The notes under the pieces are model-generated. The model searched no databases. It was not told the origin of the DNA and saw nothing but the letters and a program-made list of their open reading frames with translations. The translations under genes and the position numbers were made by a program. DNA of 64,000 nt, from contig CM070877.1 of assembly GCA_036365515.1 (NCBI GenBank), positions 18,666,701 through 18,730,700 on the forward strand. Reading direction: 5' to 3'. Of this stretch, positions 32,856 to 42,990 are shown piece by piece (position 1 is the first letter of the stretch; each line of letters starts with the position of its first letter). Source of the stretch: Torymus aiolomorphi. Lineage: Eukaryota > Arthropoda > Insecta > Hymenoptera > Torymidae.

Positions 32856-34072
32856 ACCATTGTCGCAATAATGATGATGTCGCCGTTCTTTGTTCTATTG
32901 TATGGTGTTAATTTTAATGATTTTTCTTCTTTGTGTGTATGAATAGTTTGTAGGCTTTTCTATGCGCTTTGTACTTTTAACATTTTAGTTTAATATCCCT
33001 GGAGCAAAACACATTCAATTTTAGTTTGTAAGTAATCAGTCCCGGTTGTACGCGCTGCTTTAAAATTTATGTAATCATAGTTTGTAAGTTTTTGTGTATT
33101 TTTACTATGTAAGTTTTTTTCTTAATAATCTGATCGATCGATTAAACTTTTTTTTACCAAAACGACTTCTTTCATTTATCGAACCCACACTCTTCCAGTA
33201 AATTATCCGATCCCCTTCGTTTCCTCGAAAAAAAAAAGTAATAGTCGGGTTTCATTTTTGTTCACACACACACACACACACACACACGCGCATGACTAAA
33301 AACACGATGAAACGCGTTGCTTGCAAGTCTAGCCTTGGCTTTTCTTGGAATAGTTATCGATATTTACGCACTGATCGCGTTTCTCTCTATTGAACAAAAC
33401 TTATCTACACGTACGTGACTAAAATTGATGACCTCATTTCCGCTGTTACCGAATACTCAAGCGTAATAAAATACCTCTTGAACTACGATATGCATCGATT
33501 TATCAAAGGCAACGTTAAAATCTCGCTTATCGATAAATATTTTCAAAACAAAGATATCTTTCTCTTTGAGAATAGATCGTGTTTCTCTCTTGTACATTTC
33601 CGGTGTTACCGATGAACTCACGCGTAATAAAATACCTCTTGAACTACGATATGTATCGATTTATCAAAGGCACCGTTAAAATCGCGCTTATCGATAAATA
33701 TTTTCAAAACAAAGATATCTTTCTCTTTGAGAATAATTTTTCGCACAAGGTCTTCCCCCACCACCACCACGCTCCAACAGCATGTATACGTCGCGATCTG
33801 TCATTGGATAAATGCTTACCACCACCACCACCGCCACCCACTGCGCAAAGGATGGAGGTACGCGCTCGTACGCGTATAGAGAACCATAGGGCATCGCGAG
33901 CGGGATAATATAGTAGAAGCGCAGCAGCCGAAAGCACGACATCTCTACCGCCGAGCAGTATTTTCTTAAAAAGAAAGCACGAACCGCACTGTACACTATC
34001 TAAAAAAACACATCATCTCGGGCGTTGCCGTCAGTATTTTTTTTATTAAAAGTGCGCGTAAAAAGTGTTAAA
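32856..34072. other. spacer with a 161-bp tandem duplication (A)
   Basis: AT-rich, with TTTGTAAGT repeats at 33020-33115 and a short (CA)n at 33264-33286. Two diverged direct repeats start at about 33434 and 33595; both would encode ...KYLLNYDM-RFIKG-VK... in the same sense. No ATG-started gene of credible length. CCACCA runs occur at 33760-33840. Confidence 0.6.
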
Positions 34073-34996
34073 ATGAATCAAGAGAATATTCCGCACACGC
34101 TGCTATTCAGCACGTGCTACGCTCTCAATAAATCGCACTCAAAGTTTGTCTATCTCGGCTTACAATACTTCGGCAAACAGTTTCGCCCTGTTATTCAATT
34201 TGGCGGCGGCGTTTCACCTCACAAATACGTCACTATGGACAAACCTAGCTGGGAAAAATTCACGGAACATTTTGTCACCATTCAAGAATATCTGATCAAC
34301 GAGAATCGAACACCTAGAAAAATCATCCTACCCGCCCACGACATTTCATTGATGCTCTGCTACAGCTCAAAAGCCGTATCCGTCAACCATAGTCGGGAAA
34401 TTACACCACCTGACTTCTCGAGCTGCTACGAACACGAGGCCCAGGACTGGGATACCGCCGATGGACGCAGTCCCTGCCTCACGCACGGCATAATACACGA
34501 CGACGATACCGTCAGCACCACCAGCACCAGCACCAGCACCACCAGCACCACCCCCACCACCGCCACCACCACCACCGCTGCAGCCACCGACGACGACGAA
34601 CCACCCAAAAAGAAGAGAAAGATCGACATTTTACCGAGTGTTGTGATGCAGTTAAAGACATTTGCGCACTTGAAAAAATTACGCGAGTGTATAAATTTTA
34701 GATTCAAACAACTAGAAAATATCGTGATATTTGTTAATTCCGCGGTAGAGTTAATTATTAATAACATCAAAATAAACATTCGTGAAAAAAACGACGAGAA
34801 TATAATACACTCATTTTTTGACGGCATAACTTTTCTAAAAATATTCGACGAACTAAAAGAAAATTTAAAATCTAATGTGAACGATCGCGTAGGTTATTCA
34901 AACTTTAGAGAAACCGACGTAGAGAGATTGTTTTTAGAACTTCGCACTCTGTATTTACACATTCTGGAAAAAGAAGTACACGAAAGCATCCAATAA
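34073..34996 (+). CDS. nuclear-localised Polinton protein of unknown function (A)
   Basis: 307 residues; ATG at 34073 aligns with B. The conserved N-terminal domain has LLFSTCYALNKSHSKFVYLGLQYF and IQFGG, then HEAQDWDT. A Thr/Ser/Ala-rich linker (about 145-172) leads to a classical monopartite nuclear localisation signal, PPKKKRKI at 177-184. The C-terminal helical domain ends YSNF...VERLFLELRTLYL. Intact in both elements despite much divergence, so it was under selection. I do not recognise the family. It may be a replication, packaging or host-interaction factor. Confidence 0.65.
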   Translation: MNQENIPHTLLFSTCYALNKSHSKFVYLGLQYFGKQFRPVIQFGGGVSPHKYVTMDKPSWEKFTEHFVTIQEYLINENRTPRKIILPAHDISLMLCYSSKAVSVNHSREITPPDFSSCYEHEAQDWDTADGRSPCLTHGIIHDDDTVSTTSTSTSTTSTTPTTATTTTAAATDDDEPPKKKRKIDILPSVVMQLKTFAHLKKLRECINFRFKQLENIVIFVNSAVELIINNIKINIREKNDENIIHSFFDGITFLKIFDELKENLKSNVNDRVGYSNFRETDVERLFLELRTLYLHILEKEVHESIQ

Positions 34997-35133
34997 ATAC
35001 ACATTATTCGCACATTTGATTTTTTACTTGCGTCATCATCATGCCCATCACCACCACCACCACCACATAAATATAAGTAAAGGACAACACCGCGATAAAA
35101 CAGTAGAGCTGCGATCCTCATCGAGACAACATC

Positions 35134-35301
35134 ATGGGACCGCCGTTCAGCAAACCAGCCGGCAAGCCGGAAGACAAACAGCCTCTCGTCGATAATAAAA
35201 AAGACCATTCCTCCACGGATAAAGATTCTGCCCGTTTTAAATCTTTTTCCACCAACACCCACTCTTTCCCCAAAAAAGAAGGCTACTCCAGATACAGCTA
35301 G
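35134..35301 (+). CDS. 55-residue protein, putative N-myristoylated (A)
   Basis: Starts MGPPFSKP and ends KKEGYSRYS. The B copy (37204-37368) aligns end to end, with most residues kept and many silent changes. Met-Gly with Ser at position 6 fits the N-myristoylation context. Hydrophilic, Lys/Ser-rich, no membrane segment. It is the last gene before the right terminal repeat. A lipid-anchored small virion or membrane protein is an inference. Confidence 0.65.
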   Translation: MGPPFSKPAGKPEDKQPLVDNKKDHSSTDKDSARFKSFSTNTHSFPKKEGYSRYS

Positions 35302-35676
35302 TCGTCACCACCATCATCATTAAAAACTAATAACACAACCAAAAATACTACACTATGACAGACAGTCCACTACACACTCCTCGCGCCATTTACCTGTAAA
35401 ATTTCTTAGTGTCTGCGTACACTATTATGTGTTATTTATGTAAATGTGTGTGTATGCATGTATGGTGTGTTAATAAAATGTGATTTATGATTTTTTACCA
35501 AAACAATTGTTTTCATTTATCGACCTCACATTCGTCCAGTAAATTATCCAATCCCTTTGTTTCCTCGAAAAACATAATATTCGAATTTCCCCTTTTTTAT
35601 TCACACATACGATTAAATGCGCTGCTACCTGCAAGCATATCCATTTGTATATCTATACAGTACCTTTCCCTCCCAT
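35302..35676. other. 3' untranslated and subterminal region of A
   Basis: AATAAA at about 35472 could serve the last genes. A TTACCAAAACAA...TTTCATTTATCGA segment at about 35500 repeats a sequence at 33155-33185 and is probably a duplicated 3' region. No gene seen. Confidence 0.5.
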
Positions 35677-36286
35677 CCACGCAAGCGAGCGCTTACTCAT
35701 CTCTCTCTCGCTCACACCAAAACTCCCCACTCCTCTCGAGCCAAGCGGCTTGCAGGCACGCATACACAAACGCACACAGCAGTACGCCCAAGCCACCCAG
35801 AGAGAGCACACGGGCGATCCACCACAGGCCCGCGCTCAGCGGGGTGCCAACTACCAGCACACGCGTGGCAAGTATAGCGTAGTCCGCCGCTCTACACCCA
35901 CCGCTGCGAAGGAGTGGGGGCGTGATGACTGGTATAGCGCACCAATACCCTGCGCTGGCTGCGAAGGAGTGGGCCAGCAGGTTACGTCATGACCGCTATA
36001 GCGAGAACGGAGGTATCAGGTTACGGCGCCATCAAGTGGACACTTAAACAGGAGCTATACAGTAGCTCATTAACAATAGGCTATTAATCATTGTTTATAT
36101 AAATAAACAATAATTAACTACTGTTTTTGCTACTGTTTTGCTACTGTTTTGGCTACTGTTTATATAAACAAACACTTAAGATAAGAGATGTTTATATAAA
36201 CACTTCAGTCAAGTGCCCACTTGAAGATGACACCGGAAGTGTAACCTGATACCTATCTGTCTCGCTATAGCGGTACACCTACTACT
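35677..36286. repeat. right terminal inverted repeat of element A
   Basis: Reverse complement of 15226-15838, ending CGCTATAGCGGTACACCTACTACT. The internal palindrome unit lies at about 36010-36255. Confidence 0.95.
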
Positions 36287-36292
36287 CGAATC
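36287..36292. repeat. right target-site duplication of element A
   Basis: CGAATC, identical to 15220-15225. Confidence 0.95.
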
Positions 36293-36382
36293 ACTGCCCA
36301 TTTTGCACGCGTCTCAGCGCAATCCAGCGCCTTGCGCTCCACGTATACCAGTCCAACCGCAAGCGCACGCGGTAAACATAAG
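36287..36382 (-). pseudogene. PolB N-terminal fragment of element C (right of A)
   Basis: The minus-strand reading includes LCLPRALAVG and CAETRAKWAVIR, matching A's PolB NLCLPRAL...EWKNIRD. It is the direct continuation of the fragment at 14748-15225, split by element A. It ends at 36382, where element B begins. Confidence 0.8.
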
Positions 36383-36670
36383 AGTAGTATATGGTCAGGT
36401 ATAGCGAGACATATCATATTACAAGTGGGGGAGGGGGGCGCCCCGGGAAGGGTCATTAAGTCAAGTGTTATGTAAACAGTAGCTGCACAGTAGCTGTCCC
36501 ATGTCAATGGGCCTATTGTTCTCAACCGCAACTGTTGTGTAAACAAAACACCCATTGACATGGTTAATTAGCTACTGTTTTTACATAGCACTTGACTTAA
36601 TGACCCATACAGAGGCGCGACCCCCACCCCACTTGTAATATGATATGCCTCGCTATACCCGACCATATAC
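36383..36670. repeat. terminal palindrome of element B
   Basis: AGTAGTATATGGTCAGGTATAGCGAGACATATCATATTAC... is mirrored by ...GTAATATGATATGCCTCGCTATACCCGACCATATAC. Inside is a second nested palindrome, GGGTCATTAAGTCAAGTG...CACTTGACTTAATGACCC. The whole 288 bp can fold on itself. Confidence 0.9.
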
Positions 36671-36689
36671 GAGAGAGAGAGAGAGAGGA

Positions 36690-36960
36690 GGTGGAAGGCG
36701 GGTGAGGGGGAGGCGGTGGGTGTTGGGTGATGGGGAGGCGGTGGGTGGTGGGTGAGGGGAGGTGGTGGGTGGTGGGAGAGGGGGTGGTGGGAGGTGGGTG
36801 AGGGGGCGGGGAGGTGGTGGGCGCCGGTGGGTGGTGGGTGAGGGTAGAACTGAAAAAATGTTTATAAAAATATTTTATTTTTGTACACACACACACACAC
36901 ACACACGCACACACACACACACATACACACGTACAAATTATGTTGCTTACGAGGACGCAT

Positions 36961-36995
<35 letters not shown>

Positions 36996-37004
36996 GCGCG
37001 CATA

Positions 37005-37044
<40 letters not shown>

Positions 37045-37045
37045 T
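36690..37045. repeat. left inner terminal repeat of element B
   Basis: G-rich GGTGGGTGAGG repeats, then AACTGAAAAAATGTTTATAAAAATATT, (CA)n, GTTGCTTACGAGGACGCATCTC, (CA)n and (GA)n. The part from about 36790 inward is inverted at 52835-53092. A second partial copy of the outward end lies at 52700-52830. Confidence 0.85.
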
Positions 37046-37203
37046 TTGTGTGGTGCAGGTATGGGCCTGCATTCCTAGTCCTCCGACGTTCGACGGTCAG
37101 CGCAGCGGGTGTCCCAAGCGGTCAAAGTATAAGAAATAGATTTGTATACGTAATAATGAGTTTGTGGCCCTGAAAAGGGCCGTTTTTTTTTTTGTATTAA
37201 GTT

Positions 37204-37368
37204 TTAATTATATCGTGAATAACCTTGTTTTTTGGGAAAGGAATTGGTATTGGTTGAAAAAGATTTATATCGCGATGAATCTTTATCCGATGATGAATAA
37301 TCTTTCTTTTGTTTATCAATGAGAGGCTGTTTATCCTCTGGTGTCTGCTTGCTGAATGGTGGCCCCAT
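37204..37368 (-). CDS. 54-residue MGPPFSK protein (B)
   Basis: Starts MGPPFSKQ and ends KKQGYSRYN; same gene as 35134-35301 in A. Nearest gene to the left terminus. The Gly2/Ser6 pattern for myristoylation is conserved. Upstream in-frame codons (to 37512) show no similarity to A, so the start at 37368 is preferred. Confidence 0.65.
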   Translation of the reverse strand: MGPPFSKQTPEDKQPLIDKQKKDYSSSDKDSSRYKSFSTNTNSFPKKQGYSRYN

Positions 37369-37525
37369 GATGTGTACTCCGTGAAGGCTGCAGACCTTTT
37401 GCTCTCGCGACTGTACTACTATTAGCTTATATCTAAGATCGAGTGAGCGATGGTGGGGAAGGGGGCGTAAGAGTAGGATTATGAAATAATGAAGAAGGAG
37501 AAGGCAATTCAATTAAAATTTGTAT

Positions 37526-38374
37526 TTATTGATTATTAACGGTTTCGTATACATCTTTTTCTAGTGTCGGTAAATAAAGACATTTTATTTCTACATACAG
37601 TCTTTCCACATTCGAACTACCAAAGTTTGAATAAATCATTCGGTTTTTTACATTAGATATTAACACATCTTTGTGATCATTATAAAGATTAGAAAATGTG
37701 GAACCGTCGAAACATTTATCAATAGCGCGGCTTTCCTCGAGTACTTTCAAACTGTCTATTATTACATCATACATTACATTAACATACGTGGACATATCCT
37801 CTAACTCTCGAAGGCGCAACTCGATACACTCACGCATGCTTTTTAATATTATAAAAGTATTACGCATAATCACAACACTAGGAAGTCTTTCAGCTTTTCT
37901 CTTCTTTTGCGCTGGTGCGTTCTCGTCGTCGTCGTCGTTTCCAACCCCTGCGCCACTGGATGTATCGATATGCAAGCCGTCGGTGGTGTCCCAAGCCTGC
38001 GCCTCATGCCGATACACCCGGCTCCGTAATGACACGGGCTCCGATGTTTTTTTCTTCTGAATGATTCCAAGTACTCTCGAGCTATACGCAGTGGTCAAAT
38101 CAAGCTCGTGCTCTGTTAGACCTATTTTTACATCCGCCCGCTTGGGCCCGTAGAGATGATACATTATTGCAGAAAAATGTGTGGTGAATTCCTCCCAGGC
38201 GCTGCTTTCCATGGTTACGTATTTGCGTGGCGAAGTATCGCCGCCGAATTGAATCACAGCACGGACATGGCCGGCGTAATATTGCAATCCAAGGTATGCA
38301 AACTTCGTGTGAGACTTATTGAGTGCGTAACTTGTATTAAAAAGCAAGTTTTGTGGAAGCTCGTCTTGATTCAT
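37526..38374 (-). CDS. nuclear-localised Polinton protein of unknown function (B)
   Basis: 282 residues; homologue of 34073-34996. N-terminal domain with LLFNTSYALNKSHTKFAYLGLQYY and IQFGG, then HEAQAWDT. The Thr-rich linker of A is replaced by a short Asp-rich one (NDDDDEN), and the basic signal is QKKRKAERLPS. C-terminal helical domain with MIYSNFG...VERLYVEIK. Start at the ATG that aligns with A (38374). Intact. Confidence 0.65.
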   Translation of the reverse strand: MNQDELPQNLLFNTSYALNKSHTKFAYLGLQYYAGHVRAVIQFGGDTSPRKYVTMESSAWEEFTTHFSAIMYHLYGPKRADVKIGLTEHELDLTTAYSSRVLGIIQKKKTSEPVSLRSRVYRHEAQAWDTTDGLHIDTSSGAGVGNDDDDENAPAQKKRKAERLPSVVIMRNTFIILKSMRECIELRLRELEDMSTYVNVMYDVIIDSLKVLEESRAIDKCFDGSTFSNLYNDHKDVLISNVKNRMIYSNFGSSNVERLYVEIKCLYLPTLEKDVYETVNNQ

Positions 38375-39710
38375 CATTATTAAAGCCTGTTGTCGCAAAC
38401 TTGTTTTTAAAAAAGAAATACTAATTCACGTGACTGAAGCGATGAAGCTGTACTGGCTCACTTTGTGTGTAAAGAAATACTGAGACGTACTTTCTACAGC
38501 TGACTTGACTGCTGCTGCTGCTGGTGTAGCGTGTTGCGATGAAGCTGTACTGGCTCACTTTGTGTGTAAAGAAATACTGAGATGTACTTTCTACAGCTGA
38601 CTTGACTGCTGCTGCTGCTGCTGGTGTAGCGTGTTCTACTAGACTGACGCAACGTCAACGGCTGCGCTATTCGTTTGGGCGTGCGCGTCGAGATGTGGTA
38701 GGGGCTGCCAGCAGTGGGAGGCGGTCGCGCCACCAATGAGAATGCGTGTGACGCAACGTACCCGGTGGTGGAGGTAGACGGCGAGAAAAAAATATTAGGT
38801 TTATGACTGTATTCGATAAGTGTTTCCAATAATTGTCGTTATGAATGCGTCCATTGTTTAGCGCTTCCAATCACACACTCACGACAAAGATTTTCGTGAG
38901 GAGGAAATGCGCGCTGTGACGTGTAACTATAACAGTACCCGATAACAACGTTAAGTGGTTCTAAACACACTTCACTCTCGTCGTGAATGTGTCAATTGTT
39001 CAACGACTTTAACGGTCAGTTTCAAGAATGTGCTCTCAATTTTACGAGGCAAATGCATTCTTTGTTCTATGAGAAGGAAATGCGCGCTGTGATATGTACG
39101 CGATAACAGCGTTAAGTGGTTCTAAGAACACTTCACCATCATCATGAATGTGTCAATTGTTTAATAGTTTTAACGGCCGGTTTCAAGAGGGCGTGAGAAA
39201 GAAAAATGTGTAACTGCTTAAAAGTCAAAGCGCATACATTGAACGCACTCTTTGTTCAACGACATTTAAGTGTCGCGGGGTTTAAGTTACACATGCATTT
39301 CGTAACAAAACGTTTTAATACTCTCTCTCTCTCTCTCTCGCGGCACGAAAATGAATTTAACTGTTTTTTTTCTTTTTTCAGGAGTGGGAAAATGAAAAGG
39401 TCTGTAAATGAAAACATGATTTATGTAATATTTTTTTTTATTCAATCAAACTTACAAACTATGAATACATAAACTTACAAACTATGAATACATAAACTTA
39501 CAAACTATGAATACATAAACTTACAAACTATGAATACATAAATTTTGGGAAGAGACAAAAACTTACAATCTACGAATACATATGGTATAACCGAGACAGG
39601 CACAATCGATGCTTAAAATTAACTACACTTTTTGAACAGGGGTCTGCTTCATTTCAGTATTAAGTTTTACAAGTAATGAACAATCACGCATACATACATA
39701 CATACATATA
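38375..39710. other. spacer with several tandem duplications (B)
   Basis: A ~98-bp unit is duplicated at about 38438-38640 (GATGAAGCTGTACTGGCTCAC... ending in CTG repeats). A diverged ~170-bp unit occurs at about 38890 and 39060 (GAAATGCGCGCTGTGA...GTTAAGTGGTTCTAA). No credible gene. It matches the position of the duplicated spacer in A (32856-34072), but the repeats differ. Confidence 0.6.
39448..39543. repeat. 23-bp minisatellite (about four copies)
   Basis: Four near-identical copies of AACTTACAAACTATGAATACATA downstream of the B protease gene. The motif ACTTACAAACTATGA in reverse resembles single TAGTTTGTAAGT elements at the same place in A (about 33020-33110). Confidence 0.85.
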
Positions 39711-40346
39711 TTAGCAATGCAAAATATATCTTAAAGTTAGAAAGATTAATAATAATGGTTCAATGGCATACATGCCTGAGTGCACGACCCGTACCCCGTG
39801 AAGTAGCACACGGGAAATTGTACGTGCGGGCATCTTTTTTTCTTTTAATTTTTTGACCTTTATAATTTTATAAAATTTAGCAGCTATTTTGTCGTTGGAT
39901 CGAGCATCCGTCGTAAAGATGTTACAAAATTTTTGTAAAGTAAAACCACTACACATAAAATGCAAAAACATAACGCAATATTCGCCGCACACTTTAGAAT
40001 CGAAACTTTGCAACTTCTTCTTGTTCTACCTGAACCACTTGCAATTTCTTCTGAGTCGATCGAGATGATGTCGCGACGATGGCGGTAGTCCATAGCTGTC
40101 GAAATAGGTACCTCGTGCATGACTGTCTATGTAGAAAGCCACCCAATGAGAGCCCGGCTTGTCCGCTGTGTCGAGATTTGCAATGATTGCCGCTGGGTGG
40201 CTCAGTCGTCTAGGGATGTGATTGGCTGCGTAAACTCCGATTGAATTAGCAGAGAGTCCTTCAATGACGTGAGTTATTTCATTGGTGTTCGCTATTCTTT
40301 CATTCGGTGGATGCGTCGTACTCGGCGGCCGTGACGTATATGTCAT
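39711..40346 (-). pseudogene. adenain-like cysteine protease (B), nonsense-broken
   Basis: Same catalytic set as A: GSHWVAFYID, TYFDSYG and KVCGEYC. A TAG at 40026-40028 replaces the Trp codon kept in A, between the His/Asp part and the Cys part; the frame stays open on both sides. The family start codon is altered; the nearest in-frame ATG is at 40346, overlapping the upstream gene. The C-terminus differs from A. Confidence 0.8.
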
Positions 40347-40950
40347 TATTATCGCTACTGGTGTCGCTATTTGTATCCCTTCGCGCGTAGGCGTAAATCG
40401 CTCTAGTGAACATCTCACTATCCACTTTTTCTTTAGGGAGCGCTTTCCATTCTACAGGAAGTATCGAATAGAGCCACTTTTTTAGCTGGTTAACTTTGTA
40501 AAGAGCACAATGCTCTTGTTTGGCCGGTAATGTTTTCGTTGAATGCGCTGTGCACAGTGTATTGGTCGGGAACATTCTCACGAGTTCTTTAAACGATGGT
40601 GACTTAAATCTTTCCAAGTTGATGGCGCGGCGTCCGAGAAGCGCTTCGATGTAGCGGGCCTTCTCCTCACCCCGTGTGTAAATCGTTCGCGACACTCGGG
40701 CTATGTTGTAAAGGTGACGATGTAGTTGGCGAAGTGTTACTTCCCCGTCAAACCATTGAAGGCCGTGAACTTCGACAGCGAGAAAGGTGTTTGTCTCTTT
40801 GAGATCGTCCGGCAATTCGGCAAAGCTATGTGGTGCTTGCACTATCCAATGACCGCTAATTTTCTTTTGTAGGCACGTAACGGCCACTTCCTTGGGTAGA
40901 AACTTTCTTTCCGAATCACGGAAACCTTGAATATCAATTACGTAGTCCAT
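40300..40950 (-). CDS. 'VDIQGF' family protein (B)
   Basis: 216 residues; start MDYVIDIQGFRD at 40950, aligned with A. Later conserved segments are VEVHGLQWFDGEV, LYNIARVSR, YTRGEEKARYIEALLG and ALYKVNQLKKWL. Acidic C-terminus. Intact here and broken in A. Lies between the major capsid gene and protease genes. Function unknown; see the A copy for the tentative nuclease idea. Confidence 0.65.
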   Translation of the reverse strand: MDYVIDIQGFRDSERKFLPKEVAVTCLQKKISGHWIVQAPHSFAELPDDLKETNTFLAVEVHGLQWFDGEVTLRQLHRHLYNIARVSRTIYTRGEEKARYIEALLGRRAINLERFKSPSFKELVRMFPTNTLCTAHSTKTLPAKQEHCALYKVNQLKKWLYSILPVEWKALPKEKVDSEMFTRAIYAYARRDTNSDTSSDNNDIYVTAAEYDASTE

Positions 40951-41136
40951 TGTGAGTGAGTGAGTGCGTATAGAGAAATGGAAGCAGTTGTGTGCGCGTG
41001 CGGTCGCGTGTAAGAGAAAAAGCGAACTGATGCTAGAGAGCGGGACGCGTGAGCAGCGGGGTGCGCGTACCTCCACTTTTTTTTTTACGTACGTGGCAAC
41101 GTCGCACGTGGCAACGTCGCACGTGTGCGTTAGTAC

Positions 41137-42470
41137 TTAGGCGCTGAAATCCGTTAAAATTTGTCGTGTGGAGTCTATTTCGAGAACGTTATCGTACTCG
41201 GCGTAAAAAATGCAGTTTATTGTAACAGTCGGTGCTGATGCGAACCCCACTTCGATGCGTACACTGCCCGAACGCACGAGGTTCCAATGAGAGTGGCAGT
41301 GTGCTGATAAATCAGGCGTGAGATCGAATGCCGTGAGAAAATGACCGATTGAATAGTTGTAGCGGTTTATGCCTAGGCCCTCATTGAGAAAATGTATTCC
41401 TGTGCCTGAGTAGAGTGTTTGGAAGGCTTCGATAAATGTTGGGGAGTTGCCCGTAAAGTGCGGTTGTAATGGCTTGCTTGGTATTTGAACGCCATCGATA
41501 TACAACGAGAGATAATTTATGTCAAAGTGTTGAAAGTTGAATGGGTTTAGCGCACGATTTCCATTGAACGCTTTGTTATCGACGAAGCCGATGATTATAC
41601 GTTTCGGCAGTTGGCCCAGAATCGCATTATCGATGCTATCACCTAGGATGCCTGTGTGAAGCGTAAATGTTTTCACTTCGACACGCGTAATGGGGTATTT
41701 GGCTGTTGCTTTGGCCAATGTATTGGCGTGTGCGATCAAAATACCGGGGTTTATCTTGACGCGGCGAATAATGAGCGTAGCTTCTTTTATTTTTATTCCG
41801 AAACGGCCATCGTTTGTGGAATCCATCAGACAAAACGCGTCCTTGCTACGCACTAGACGCACTCTCATTTCGACGCCGTTGATGAGCATTTTATCCTGAT
41901 TAAACAAGTCGCAGTGCAGATGGCCAATCATATCGAATGCGCGCCCTCTTTCGTAAAGTATTGTCTCTGAATGAGACCTTTGTTCGACCCGATTCCTTGA
42001 TTTTCCGGAGCACCTTCCATACAGCCGGGTGTATCATCGTACCAGAGGCTTGCTGTGAGATGAGAATCTTTGGCAGCGGGTGAATAGCTCAACAGTGACT
42101 CTATGTAAGCTCTGTACGCATACATGTTGTTGGGTGGTGAGGCGAGCTTTTGATTGAGAAAAATATCGATTTGGTTGAACATTGAATGAAGAAGATTGTT
42201 TACGGGGCCAACTTTTAGATTTGAGTCGGGGTCGTCGCTGGGAAATATTTGTGCTTTTACGAAGAGCATGGTGTGTGCGAGGTCGATGTAATGCTCGCTG
42301 GCACTGGGTACGACGAATTCGATGGGGGCATCACCCTCGTCGCTGATTGAGGAGACAGGCTTATAGTTCAAAAAAGTGCTACCCTCGATGGAGGTTTGAG
42401 TAGATGGGAGAGAGAAAAGGTCTAGCTCGCTCGACATACACTCTGACGAGTGAGAGTGCAAGAAAGACAT
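41137..42470 (-). pseudogene. major capsid protein, hexon-like (B), frameshifted
   Basis: Starts MSFLHSHSSECMSSELDLF at 42470. The first half runs to 41928; the second half (from DMIGHLHCDLF-like sequence at 41931) is in the -1 frame. One base is missing near 41935 (GCGCATTCGAT). The break is about 150 bp upstream of the A lesion, so the two lesions are independent. Protein identity with A is high with many silent changes. Confidence 0.85.
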
Positions 42471-42479
42471 TTTTAAGAT

Positions 42480-42989
42480 TTACTTTGGTCCGAAAATATC
42501 GTGAATGTCGCGAAAAGTAGGGCTTTTCCGCTTTCTCTTGCTCGCTTTACGAGTCTTGCGCGCGACTGATGTAATTTTTTTCTTACGCTTGCTCCGCGAG
42601 GTACGGGTGCTTGTGCGTGTCTTTGTCGACTGCCGCTGTCGTTTGACGCGCCTGGTAGTTTTATACCCCGAACCCTTCATGATCTCGCTAATTTTCTCGG
42701 CCGCTTTTCTCTTGAGATGCCTTCCCGATTCTCCGGCTCTCGATTTTATGGCCTCCTTGAAATTGACACCATTGTTTGCGACATCGTCTATGATTTTCAT
42801 ACCTGCGCGCAGGGTCTCTTTCCCCATAGCCTTAGCGCCACTTCTGACGTACGGGAGAATACGGCGAAAGAGGCCTCCTAACCAAGAGCCAATGCCACGC
42901 CCTCGCTGAAAGGGCGAGCCCGCGAAAACGTTTCTCACACCGCCACCGCCCCCTATCTGCTCGTCGTAGTATCTAGTGTAATGAGCCAT
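42480..42989 (-). CDS. pVI/core-like basic virion protein (B)
   Basis: 169 residues, homologue of 29565-30077. QIGGGGG at the N-terminus, SPFQRGRG, and MKGS|G at residues 104-108, then a basic tail. Both protease-type sites are kept. Intact. Confidence 0.7.
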   Translation of the reverse strand: MAHYTRYYDEQIGGGGGVRNVFAGSPFQRGRGIGSWLGGLFRRILPYVRSGAKAMGKETLRAGMKIIDDVANNGVNFKEAIKSRAGESGRHLKRKAAEKISEIMKGSGYKTTRRVKRQRQSTKTRTSTRTSRSKRKKKITSVARKTRKASKRKRKSPTFRDIHDIFGPK

Positions 42990-42990
42990 C

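Larger units (their letters stand above)
15226..36286 (+). mobile_element. Polinton/Maverick element A, complete 21 kb
   Basis: Bounded by AGTAGTAGG...CCTACTACT, by about 610-bp inverted repeats (15226-15838 and 35677-36286) and by the 6-bp duplication CGAATC. It carries the full Polinton set: PolB, integrase, packaging ATPase, adenain-like protease, hexon-like and penton-like capsid proteins, plus accessory genes. It is inserted in the PolB gene of element C, whose reading continues on both sides. It hosts a 1,020-bp solo LTR. Several genes carry single-base frameshifts. Confidence 0.95.

Noticed and set aside
18632..35301. Integrated nudivirus or bracovirus segment
   Set aside because: The gene set (PolB, RVE integrase, A32-type ATPase, adenain-like protease, hexon/penton-like proteins) is that of Polintons/adintoviruses; no nudiviral core gene is seen.
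39448..39543. CRISPR-like array
   Set aside because: Four contiguous 23-bp copies without spacers in a eukaryotic transposon: a minisatellite.
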